From Ktedonobacter sp. SOSP1-85 (GTDB taxonomy: Bacteria > Chloroflexota > Ktedonobacteria > Ktedonobacterales > Ktedonobacteraceae): a DNA stretch of 64,000 nucleotides. The stretch lies in assembly GCF_016587415.1 (NCBI RefSeq), contig NZ_BNJI01000001.1:4007501-4071500 (forward strand). Reading direction: 5' to 3'. The position numbers were made by a program, and so were the translations under genes. Positions within the stretch are counted from its first letter, which is position 1. Every line of letters begins with the position of its first letter. Below are positions 34,297 through 41,899 of the stretch, one piece after another. The notes below the pieces were generated by a model. The model had not been told where the DNA came from and made no database searches. It was given only the letters and a program-made list of their open reading frames with translations.

Positions 34297-36036
34297 ATGG
34301 CAGCTCACGATCTCGTCAACTGGTACGAATCCAGTCTCGCTCCGACTGAGCGGAAGACGCGGGGACATTTCTCAACACCACCACGCTTGGTGGAGCAGAT
34401 TCTCGATGCCTGTGGTTTCTCGCCCGAGCGCAATCTCACTCAGCTCCGTGTCCTCGATCCCGCCTGTGGTGGCGGCAACTTCCTGACGGCTGTCTTACAT
34501 CGCCTGGTCCTCTCGGCGGAGGCCAATGGTTTGAGCCAGCGTCAGACCTTGAGCCGCATCCAGCAGAATATCTGGGGTTTTGATCCCGATCCCGTCGCCT
34601 GTTTTATGGCTGAGATGCACCTCCGCGAAGCACTTGCTGCATACACCCTGCAATCTTCCCAGTATCGCAGTTCTCTGCCACTCCATATCCATCAGGCCGA
34701 CGCGCTCACATTTCCCTGGGGGCAGGCGCTGGCGGAAAAGCGTCATGCCGATATCGATCTCTTTCTGGCGAATCCCCCTTACCTGGCGGCCAAAAATACG
34801 GATCTTAGCGCCTATCGCCAGGCACGTGGCCATCAGGGGCAGAGCGATAGCTACCTGCTATTTCTCGACCTGGCGTTGCGCCTGGTACGCCCTGGCGGCT
34901 GGATTGGCCTGGTGCTGCCAGATCCAGTGCTCGCGCGTACCAATGCCGCAAGCGAGCGCCAGGTACTGTTGCGAGAGACGACGATTCACCAGCTCTGGCA
35001 TCTCTCCGGTGTTTTCTCGGCCTTTGTGGGCGCGGTCGTCATTGTGGCACAGAAGCGCTTGCCTAAGCGTTCGCACCAGGTTACCTGGACACGTGGACAC
35101 TGGCACCTGCCTAGTGGAACGGTGGTGCCCATCTCCATCGGCAGTGAATCGTTGATTTTGCATACGCCAATTCTAGGGCGCGAGAAGCCCGAACAGGCAC
35201 ACGCGCATACCAGTATGATCAGGCAGGAGGTCCTGGCACGCCAACCTGAAGCGGAGTTACGCTACTTATGGGGGCGCATGCAGGGGACCTTAATTGAACG
35301 CCTCTATCTGCATAGCCAGGCCCACGCGGGTAGGAAGTCCCTGCTGGCCCCGCTTTCGCACTGGGTTACCGTTCGGCGCGGTGAGGAGCTGAGTAAGGAT
35401 CACGCGCTCCTCTCACCCTGGCGCCCGGATGAGGGTGAGTGGTATCCCGTCTTACGGGGAGGCGTCGATATTCACCCCTATCGCTTCCCTCAAGCTATAC
35501 GCTGGATGCAACGCGAGCATATTCACAAGCCCCTGGCGCGTTATCACGCCCCCAAAATTCTGGTCATCAAGAGTACAGGCCAGCTTCAGGCCTCGCTCGA
35601 CCTTGAGGGGCACATTGTCTTACAGACGCTCTATATACTCAACCTTACGCGTGAGGACCTATGCACCTCCCAGGAGCAGGAAGACGAGCTGTTTTTCCTG
35701 CTGGCTCTACTCAACTCGCGTCTCCTGCGCGCCTATACCTATGTATTGCATACCGCGTATAAATGGGTGCAGCCGCAGATCGAGCAGCATGTCCTGGCGC
35801 ACCTGCCTGTCCCCACCCTGGCTGGCCCCGAGCACCGTTTCATCATTCAGCGGGCCAGAGAGCTACAGTCTGCTTGCAGCGCGAAACCTCCCGTAGTAGA
35901 ATTGAAGGAGAAGGAGATGTACGAGGAGCTAGAGCAAGCGATCTGCGCGCTCTACGAATCAGCTCTCCAGGGACGGCGAGCAAGCAGTTCGCCCTTAGAT
36001 CGAAGAAGCGCCGACAAAGGAGTCACCTATGGCTGA
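34297..36036 (+). CDS. Adenine-specific DNA methyltransferase, TaqI/Eco57I-like
   Basis: SAM-dependent N6-adenine methyltransferase of 579 residues. Motif X is FSTPP (25-29), motif I is DPACGGGNF (54-62) and motif IV is NPPYL (159-163). The C-terminal half (about 290-540), with VLRGGVDIHPY and the ALLNSRLL...Y.YKWVQPQIE region, looks like a TaqI-type target-recognition domain. No restriction endonuclease gene is adjacent, so it may be an orphan regulatory or self-protection enzyme. GGGGAG lies upstream of the ATG. Its last 8 nt overlap the start of the B12-binding subunit gene (ATGGCTGA), which implies translational coupling. Confidence 0.88.
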   Translation: MAAHDLVNWYESSLAPTERKTRGHFSTPPRLVEQILDACGFSPERNLTQLRVLDPACGGGNFLTAVLHRLVLSAEANGLSQRQTLSRIQQNIWGFDPDPVACFMAEMHLREALAAYTLQSSQYRSSLPLHIHQADALTFPWGQALAEKRHADIDLFLANPPYLAAKNTDLSAYRQARGHQGQSDSYLLFLDLALRLVRPGGWIGLVLPDPVLARTNAASERQVLLRETTIHQLWHLSGVFSAFVGAVVIVAQKRLPKRSHQVTWTRGHWHLPSGTVVPISIGSESLILHTPILGREKPEQAHAHTSMIRQEVLARQPEAELRYLWGRMQGTLIERLYLHSQAHAGRKSLLAPLSHWVTVRRGEELSKDHALLSPWRPDEGEWYPVLRGGVDIHPYRFPQAIRWMQREHIHKPLARYHAPKILVIKSTGQLQASLDLEGHIVLQTLYILNLTREDLCTSQEQEDELFFLLALLNSRLLRAYTYVLHTAYKWVQPQIEQHVLAHLPVPTLAGPEHRFIIQRARELQSACSAKPPVVELKEKEMYEELEQAICALYESALQGRRASSSPLDRRSADKGVTYG

Positions 36037-36451
36037 TACACGTAAAATTCGCGTCCTGGTTGCCAAACCTGGCCTGGATGGGCATGACAGGGGCGCGAAA
36101 GTGATTGCGCGTGCCTTGCGCGACGCGGGCATGGAAGTAATCTACACTGGCATTCGTCAAACCCCGGAGATGATCGTTGAAGCCGCGGTCCAGGAGGACG
36201 TGGACGCGATTTTGATGAGCATTCTCTCCGGTGCACATATGGCCCTCTTTCCCAAAGTCATGGAACTACTCAAGCAGAACGAAGTTGATGATGTGCTGGT
36301 GGCGGCAGGCGGCATCTTGCCCGACGAAGACATTCCCACAATCAAAGCCATGGGTATCCAGGGCTGTTTCGGACCGGGGACCTCGACCGATGAGATCATC
36401 AAGTTCGTCCGGGAGAATGTGCGGTCTGAGCGCCTGCTGACCGAGGTATAA
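36029..36451 (+). CDS. Methylmalonyl-CoA mutase-type cobalamin-binding subunit
   Basis: Small B12-binding subunit (140 residues) of an acyl-CoA mutase, carrying the DxHxxG motif DGHDRG (17-22, lower ligand His19) in the typical RVLVAKPGLDGHDRGAKV start. The whole protein matches the C-terminal domain of methylmalonyl-CoA mutase. The catalytic large subunit is not in this window. The gene overlaps the methyltransferase by 8 nt and is followed 3 nt later by the MeaB-like chaperone, a known functional partner. It could instead serve isobutyryl-CoA or ethylmalonyl-CoA mutase. Confidence 0.93.
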   Translation: MADTRKIRVLVAKPGLDGHDRGAKVIARALRDAGMEVIYTGIRQTPEMIVEAAVQEDVDAILMSILSGAHMALFPKVMELLKQNEVDDVLVAAGGILPDEDIPTIKAMGIQGCFGPGTSTDEIIKFVRENVRSERLLTEV

Positions 36452-36454
36452 GCC

Positions 36455-37408
36455 TTGCAAAATATCATTGAACGCTTACTACAAGGAGATCGGCGTGCCC
36501 TGGCCCGGATGGTCACGTTGATTGAAAACGAGGCCCCGGCAGCTTCTCGGTATCTGGCTGAACTCCATCGCCACTCTGGCAACGCGCATATCATTGGCGT
36601 GACCGGCTCGCCCGGCGCGGGCAAGAGCACGCTGGTGGCGCGCCTGGTGCGTGAGTATCGCAGGCGAGAGTGCAAGGTTGGTGTGATCGCGGTGGACCCG
36701 ACCAGTCCCTTCAGTGGTGGGGCTATCTTAGGTGATCGCATTCGCATGATGGAGCTGGCAGGCGATCCCAATATCTTCATTCGCAGCATGGCCAGTCGAG
36801 GGAACCTGGGCGGTCTCTCCGCCTCGACGCGCGACGCCGTGCGTGCCATGGATGCCGCGGGCTATGACCCGATCATTATTGAGACCGTGGGCACAGGCCA
36901 GGCCGAGGTCGAGGTTATGCGCACGGCCCAGACGGTCTTCGTGGTGGTTGCGCCCGGCATGGGCGATGACATCCAGGCCATCAAGGCAGGTATCTTAGAG
37001 ATCGCTGATATCTTCGTAGTAAGTAAGATGGATAAGCCAGGTGCCGACCAGACGGTCGCCGAACTGGCGATGCTGCTCAGCCTTGACTCCAATCGCAAGC
37101 AGGCGGAGTGGCGTATCCCCATTATCAAGACCTCGGCCGTAAAAGAGCAGGGTATTGCCGAACTGGCTGACGCCGCGCAGAAGCATCGCACCTACCTCCA
37201 GGAGAGCGGAATGATGCAGAGCCGTGCCCAGCGCCAGGTGCGTAGCGAACTCCAGGCTCTCATTCTCCAGGCTGTCACAAAATCGCTCCGCGAGGCCGTC
37301 AGCGAGGAAGAATGGCATGAGTTGATCGACGATATCACGAAGCGTGAGCGCGATCCCTACTCCGTCGCACGCGAGTTAGAGGCCCGCGTGGGCCTCAACG
37401 GCGCATAA
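36455..37408 (+). CDS. meaB: MeaB/ArgK-family GTPase, mutase chaperone
   Basis: G3E P-loop GTPase that protects and reloads B12-dependent acyl-CoA mutases. Walker A is GSPGAGKST (51-59). Switch regions include AVDPTSPFSGGAILGDRIRM and IIIETVGTGQAEVEV. The base-recognition motif is SKMD in place of the usual NKxD. The length of 317 is typical. The start is TTG, with GAGG 9 nt upstream, 3 nt after the B12 subunit stop. The adjacency of the two supports the functional pairing. A terminator follows. Confidence 0.93.
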   Translation: MQNIIERLLQGDRRALARMVTLIENEAPAASRYLAELHRHSGNAHIIGVTGSPGAGKSTLVARLVREYRRRECKVGVIAVDPTSPFSGGAILGDRIRMMELAGDPNIFIRSMASRGNLGGLSASTRDAVRAMDAAGYDPIIIETVGTGQAEVEVMRTAQTVFVVVAPGMGDDIQAIKAGILEIADIFVVSKMDKPGADQTVAELAMLLSLDSNRKQAEWRIPIIKTSAVKEQGIAELADAAQKHRTYLQESGMMQSRAQRQVRSELQALILQAVTKSLREAVSEEEWHELIDDITKRERDPYSVARELEARVGLNGA

Positions 37409-37439
37409 TTCTCCCTGATTGGGGGCCCGGAACATAATT

Positions 37440-37486
37440 AAAGCAGGCAACATCCCCGCTGAAAAGAGGTGTGATGCCTGCTTTTT
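37440..37486 (+). terminator. Terminator after meaB
   Basis: AAAGCAGGCA (37440-37449) pairs with TGCCTGCTTT (37475-37484) and is followed by a T-run to 37486. An inner arm (ACATCCCC with GGTGTG) extends the stem imperfectly. Confidence 0.8.
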
Positions 37487-37610
37487 ATGCTTATGTTCCG
37501 GTGAAAGGCCGGTTCCGTTTGTGTGAGGGCGCGCAAGAATAGGCACAGGTAAGTGGATCAAAGCAATTTTGTATCTGAGCAGAAAGTGTTGGCGCGGAAA
37601 CGAGAGAAGC

Positions 37611-39038
37611 GTGAGTAAAAAAGCGACATCCGAAACGGTATTAGAAATGCGGGGACGTGACTTGGTAATCACGCCTTCCGCAGAATATAGTCACTTGACA
37701 CCTGAAGAGCAGCTCACGGCGCTGTTTGGGAAGCGCCTCTCGCCTTTTGTGGCGGAGACTCTGACCCAGGATAAGCGTCATGCCTTCTGGCGCACCAAGC
37801 CTTACTATTTTACTGCTGTGAAGGTGGCGCTCCAGGAGCAGCACATCCCTCTCCGGATCGCGTTCGAGGAACGTCCCACCCTCCCTTTCGCGACGCACCT
37901 GGTGAAGGAACCTCGCCCATATCAGCATGAGGCCCTACAGGCCTGGTTGGAGGTGGGGAGCGCGGGTGTCGTGGTCCTGCCAACCGGGGCTGGTAAGACC
38001 TTTACCGCCGCCATAGCTCTGCACCAGTTGGGGCTCTGGACCCTCATCGTGGTACCCACGATTGACCTGTTGCAGCAATGGCGGGATGCGCTGGCCACCG
38101 ATCTCTCCCTGGAGAGTAGTGAGATTGGTCTCTTTGGTGGCGGCGAGAAAACCCTGAAGCCGATCACTGTGATTACCTATGACTCGGCGGCGCTCTATCC
38201 ACGCGAGTTGGCCCAGTTTGGCTTGCTAGTCTTCGACGAGTGCCATCATCTCCCCGCACCAACCTATCGCCTGATCGCGGAGTCGGCCTTTACCCCCTTA
38301 CGCCTAGGTCTGAGCGCGACCCCCGAGCGTAGCGACATGGCGCATACAGAGCTTGATGAGCTGATTGGACCCGAGGTCTATCGCCGCTCTCCCTCCGAGT
38401 TAACTGAGGGTCGCTACCTGGCCCAGTATCGTGAAGTGGTCGTGCCTATTGCCCTGGCGGAGGAGGATGCAGCACGCTACAACGAGCAGCGCCAGATCTA
38501 CCGTGCATTTTTGCAGCGACGGCGCATTATTATTCGCTCGCCCGAGGATTTTCAGCAGAAGGTGATCTATATGAGCGCGCGCGATCCAGAGGCGCGCGAA
38601 GCTATGCTGGCCTGGCGTGAGGCGCGCAACATCGCCATGAACGCGCCCGCCAAGTACGCTGAAATCGAGCGTATCTTGCGCGAGCATGCCCAGGACCAGG
38701 CCATCCTCTTCTCAGAGTACAACTATGTCGTGGATGAGATCAGTCGCCGCCTGTGTATCCCCAGCATCACCTATAAAACGCCTGCCGAGGAGCGGCGCAC
38801 CATCCTCGAACGTTTTCGCTCTGGTCAGTATACAAAACTGGTTACCGGGCGCGTATTAAACGAGGGCGTCGATGTGCCAGACTGCCGTGTGGCGGTTATC
38901 GTGAGTGGCAATAGCACTAAACGCGAGTATATCCAGCGCCTGGGGCGCGTGCTTCGTCCCAAGGAGGGCGAGGCCCTGCTCTATGAACTGGTCACCTCCG
39001 ATACCACTGAGGAGTCGGTGGCGAAGCGGCGTCGCTAA
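37611..39038 (+). CDS. XPB/Rad25-type DNA helicase
   Basis: SF2 helicase of the XPB type (475 residues from this start). A damage-recognition-like N-terminal domain (about 1-100) is followed by the helicase core. Motif I is LPTGAGKT (123-130), motif II is DECH (209-212), motif III is LSATPER, motif V is GRVLNEGVDVP and motif VI is QRLGRVLRP. In archaea XPB works with the nuclease Bax1 in DNA repair. A Bax1 homologue lies at 41900-43960, separated by one kinase gene. I prefer the GTG at 37611 (GAGAGAAG upstream) over an in-frame TTG at 37569. It is convergent with the kinase gene, and a palindromic repeat fills the gap. Confidence 0.9.
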   Translation: MSKKATSETVLEMRGRDLVITPSAEYSHLTPEEQLTALFGKRLSPFVAETLTQDKRHAFWRTKPYYFTAVKVALQEQHIPLRIAFEERPTLPFATHLVKEPRPYQHEALQAWLEVGSAGVVVLPTGAGKTFTAAIALHQLGLWTLIVVPTIDLLQQWRDALATDLSLESSEIGLFGGGEKTLKPITVITYDSAALYPRELAQFGLLVFDECHHLPAPTYRLIAESAFTPLRLGLSATPERSDMAHTELDELIGPEVYRRSPSELTEGRYLAQYREVVVPIALAEEDAARYNEQRQIYRAFLQRRRIIIRSPEDFQQKVIYMSARDPEAREAMLAWREARNIAMNAPAKYAEIERILREHAQDQAILFSEYNYVVDEISRRLCIPSITYKTPAEERRTILERFRSGQYTKLVTGRVLNEGVDVPDCRVAVIVSGNSTKREYIQRLGRVLRPKEGEALLYELVTSDTTEESVAKRRR

Positions 39039-39043
39039 CCATG

Positions 39044-39145
39044 TTGTAGGGTCCAAGCTGGTTTGGACTCTGAGCGTAGCGACCTTCCCACACGGAGGGT
39101 GTCGGCCTGCGAGCCTTGGAGTCCAAGCCAGCTTGGACCCTACAA
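39044..39145. repeat. Near-perfect palindromic copy of repeat family 1
   Basis: The 27-bp arm 39044-39070 pairs with 39119-39145 with one G-T mismatch. The tips are TTGTAGGG and CCCTACAA. The internal 48 nt also contain a small hairpin (CCTTCCCACACGGAGGG). It fills the gap between the convergent XPB and kinase genes and touches the kinase stop codon, so it probably serves as their shared terminator. Confidence 0.85.
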
Positions 39146-39146
39146 A

Positions 39147-41630
39147 TCAGAGCTTTTGGAGGTCAATGGCCGCCATGTATTGGCATTCGATATAGGCCTG
39201 GTTTGCGCCTGCGGAGTTTGGTAGTGGTTGTGGACTCTGATTCGGAGGAATCGTGCGCCCGGTGTAAGAGTCGGCTGCTGCCTGTTTGAGTTGGAGAGCT
39301 ATACTGAGGTTCGCTGGATCAGCCAGGTCAGCAGCCTTCAATAGAAGAACGTCGTTAGCACGTACTTTTTGGAGCCAGTCTCGCAGATCTTGAATGGCAT
39401 ATTCGGTATTTTGGACGCGCTGTAACAGCTCTTTGTTCCCGCCAGCGACCTGCTTGACCTGCTGCACCTGTTCATCCAGAATATCGAGATAGCCTTTCTG
39501 GCTGGGTGAGGAGAGCAGTCCTCGAGCTATACTCAGCTGAGAGGGAAGATTTTGTGGCAGATCTCCTGACTGGCGGGCGTTGCTGCTGCCATCGAGCATC
39601 TCGATCACGCGTATAGCCTGGCGCATAGCCAGGGCCTTATCTTTTACATGGTTTTGGAGGGTATCAGCAATACTGCCTGTTTTATCGTTCATCGATTTGA
39701 TGGTTTCAAAGAGCGTCACGATCACGCTCTGGTTATTCTCCAGGCCAGGAGTCGAGGAGAGAATATTTTTGACTGCGGTCGCGACTTTGGGATCGAGCAC
39801 TCCATGGTAGATGTGTTGCTGACCAGGAGCCTGGGGCTGTGTATTCGCTTGCTCTAACGTGATAAGTACCCCTGTCGCGATGTTTAGTAGGTCTGTATGT
39901 TGCGTATCGCCAGGATAGGTGTAGATGATAGCATTATTCTGGAGCGGTAGTATGCCCAGGGGCAGTGGCTTTGTTTCAGTTTCCAGCCAGGCAAAATAGG
40001 CCCTGCCTTGAGCGGGAGCGTCTATGTGGTCTATCTGTAGGTGGAGCACATCGTTATGCCCAAGCGCATCATCCTGGAAGAAGACGCGTGCGGTATTTGT
40101 GATGGTTGCCGTGGGCTGAGTGTTATGGGGCTGGAGCCAGAAGGTTCCCAGGAATGCACCTCCGAGCACGAGTAGCAACACGACCGCGATCAGGAAAATA
40201 TACGCAGGCTTATCGGTAAGGCGTTGGCGGCGCGGAGGTAACGCCAGAGGTGGCGTTTGTGGCGCCATTGCAGATTGTGGCGTCGCTACTGATGAGTATA
40301 CATGAGTTGCCTGTTGCGGTTCGCGTGCAGGCATTTCTGGAGGCCTTACAGGCCCTACAACTGGCATGGGCTGGGGTGAGGCAGGGTGTGCATCACGGAC
40401 TTGATAGCCAGAAAGGAGACCCGAAGAGCGCTGTGACGGTGCTATAGGTGACTGTGAGATTCCTGGTAACGATTGTGAAGTCGCGGGAGGAGTTGGCAAG
40501 GGACGTGAATTTGACGGTCGAGCCTGGTCAATGCCTGGTAACGATTGTGAGGCCTTGGGAGGAATTGGCAAGGGACGTGAATTTGACGACAAAGGTTGTG
40601 AGGCAGGAGGGAGCGCAGGCAAGGGCCGGGAAATAGACGCATTGAGTGGTGGCTGCACTGTTTGTGGTGAAAACGGCTGTGGAACCCCGAGAATGTTAAT
40701 GGTCGGTCCCCTTTGCGCGGCCGAATGGCCTGGCTCTGGGAGCGCCGGGATGGCACGTAACTTCAGGCTTGGACGCATGGAGCAGGCCTCTGCAATGGCA
40801 GTTGCCAGGAGTGAGGCACTGGCAAAGCGGGCAACAGGGTCTTTCGCAAGTGCGCGTAGGATGACCTCGGAGAGGGCCGCGGGAATATTCGGATTGATCA
40901 AATTAGGCGGCGTTGGAAGCGCATTCACATGCTGCATCATAATTGAGATGGGGCTTTCTCCACGAAAGGGGGGAACGCCGGTGCAGATCTCATAGAGCAG
41001 GGCTCCGAGGGCATAAATATCGCTACGTGTATTGGGGTGGCCACCACCTGCTTGTTCCGGTGAAATATAAAAGGGCATGTCGGCGTTGGGCGTGATACCC
41101 AGCATAGGGCAGAAGCCGGCATCAACGAGTAAGGGCTCACCAGCATCAAAATTGGCGCGATTTTTTGCCTGGAGCAGGATATTCTTGGGCTTAATATCTC
41201 CGTGAATGATCCCCTTGCTGTGAGTATAATCTAAGGCATCTCCCAGGCAAGAGTAGAGATAGATAATGTTATGCATTGAGGGAAATTGACCGCGATGCGA
41301 GGTGACTTTCAGGTAATCATTACATGTTAGTCCCTCAATGTAATCCATCACAATGTAGGCAACGGTTTCATTTCCATCGGGGGCGCGATAGACATTGACT
41401 TCGCGTAAAGGCACGAGATGATCCTGGTGAAGCGCACTCAGGGCCGTCCCCGCGGTCGTGAAGTCATTGAAGAAGTGAGGATTGGCCTGCTGCAAATCGG
41501 TATGCAGGAGCTTGATAGCAACGTCGCGCTGGAGTTGCAGATCCCGTCCTTTCCATACCTCGCCAATGCTGCCTCGACCTATTTTAGTGTGTAGCTCATA
41601 TTTGCTCAGGCGTCGTGGGGTTGTGCTCAT
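39147..41630 (-). CDS. Atypical membrane Ser/Thr kinase (HGD/DAG)
   Basis: Hanks-type kinase of 827 residues. The Gly loop is IGRGSIGEV (17-25), followed by VAIK (K40). The catalytic loop is HGDIKPKN (143-150), with Gly replacing Arg of HRD. The metal motif is DAG (170-172), with Ala replacing Phe of DFG. The SPE motif is present, so phosphotransfer may be retained, but regulation by activation-loop phosphorylation is unlikely. The linker is Pro/Ser-rich with tandem LPGIxQ and RPLPxPP repeats and contains SGLLSGY, as in the PBP. A transmembrane helix and a roughly 300-residue, partly helical ectodomain follow, unlike that of the other two kinases. The ATG at 41630 is chosen because GGAGG lies 7 nt upstream. 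It is divergent from Bax1. Confidence 0.88.
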   Translation of the reverse strand: MSTTPRRLSKYELHTKIGRGSIGEVWKGRDLQLQRDVAIKLLHTDLQQANPHFFNDFTTAGTALSALHQDHLVPLREVNVYRAPDGNETVAYIVMDYIEGLTCNDYLKVTSHRGQFPSMHNIIYLYSCLGDALDYTHSKGIIHGDIKPKNILLQAKNRANFDAGEPLLVDAGFCPMLGITPNADMPFYISPEQAGGGHPNTRSDIYALGALLYEICTGVPPFRGESPISIMMQHVNALPTPPNLINPNIPAALSEVILRALAKDPVARFASASLLATAIAEACSMRPSLKLRAIPALPEPGHSAAQRGPTINILGVPQPFSPQTVQPPLNASISRPLPALPPASQPLSSNSRPLPIPPKASQSLPGIDQARPSNSRPLPTPPATSQSLPGISQSPIAPSQRSSGLLSGYQVRDAHPASPQPMPVVGPVRPPEMPAREPQQATHVYSSVATPQSAMAPQTPPLALPPRRQRLTDKPAYIFLIAVVLLLVLGGAFLGTFWLQPHNTQPTATITNTARVFFQDDALGHNDVLHLQIDHIDAPAQGRAYFAWLETETKPLPLGILPLQNNAIIYTYPGDTQHTDLLNIATGVLITLEQANTQPQAPGQQHIYHGVLDPKVATAVKNILSSTPGLENNQSVIVTLFETIKSMNDKTGSIADTLQNHVKDKALAMRQAIRVIEMLDGSSNARQSGDLPQNLPSQLSIARGLLSSPSQKGYLDILDEQVQQVKQVAGGNKELLQRVQNTEYAIQDLRDWLQKVRANDVLLLKAADLADPANLSIALQLKQAAADSYTGRTIPPNQSPQPLPNSAGANQAYIECQYMAAIDLQKL

Positions 41631-41825
41631 TGCCGCCTCCAGTGGCTGAAACGGTGCCTTGGTTGTAGATGCTCTAAATAATCGGCATAACAACTTTACA
41701 GCCCAATGCCAACCATAGCATAGGGTATACAAATGTTCAATTGCAATAGGATATGCCTCCTATTGCTCCGTTTCGTGCCAGCGCGATAAGAATAGAGGAG
41801 CGTGCGAAGGTCTGAAAAAGGCGCC

Positions 41826-41854
41826 AGATCTTTGCGCTAGATCTTTGCTATAAT
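41826..41854 (+). promoter_or_regulatory. Likely Bax1 promoter with direct-repeat box
   Basis: TATAAT at 41849-41854 lies 45 nt before the Bax1 start. Immediately upstream the 10-mer AGATCTTTGC occurs twice (41826-41835 and 41839-41848), 13 nt apart, covering the spacer and -35 positions. No consensus -35 box is present, so the repeats may bind an activator. Confidence 0.5.
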
Positions 41855-41899
41855 GGGGGCAAGGTATGCCTCTTATGGTTTCCTGGGAAGGTGGTATCC

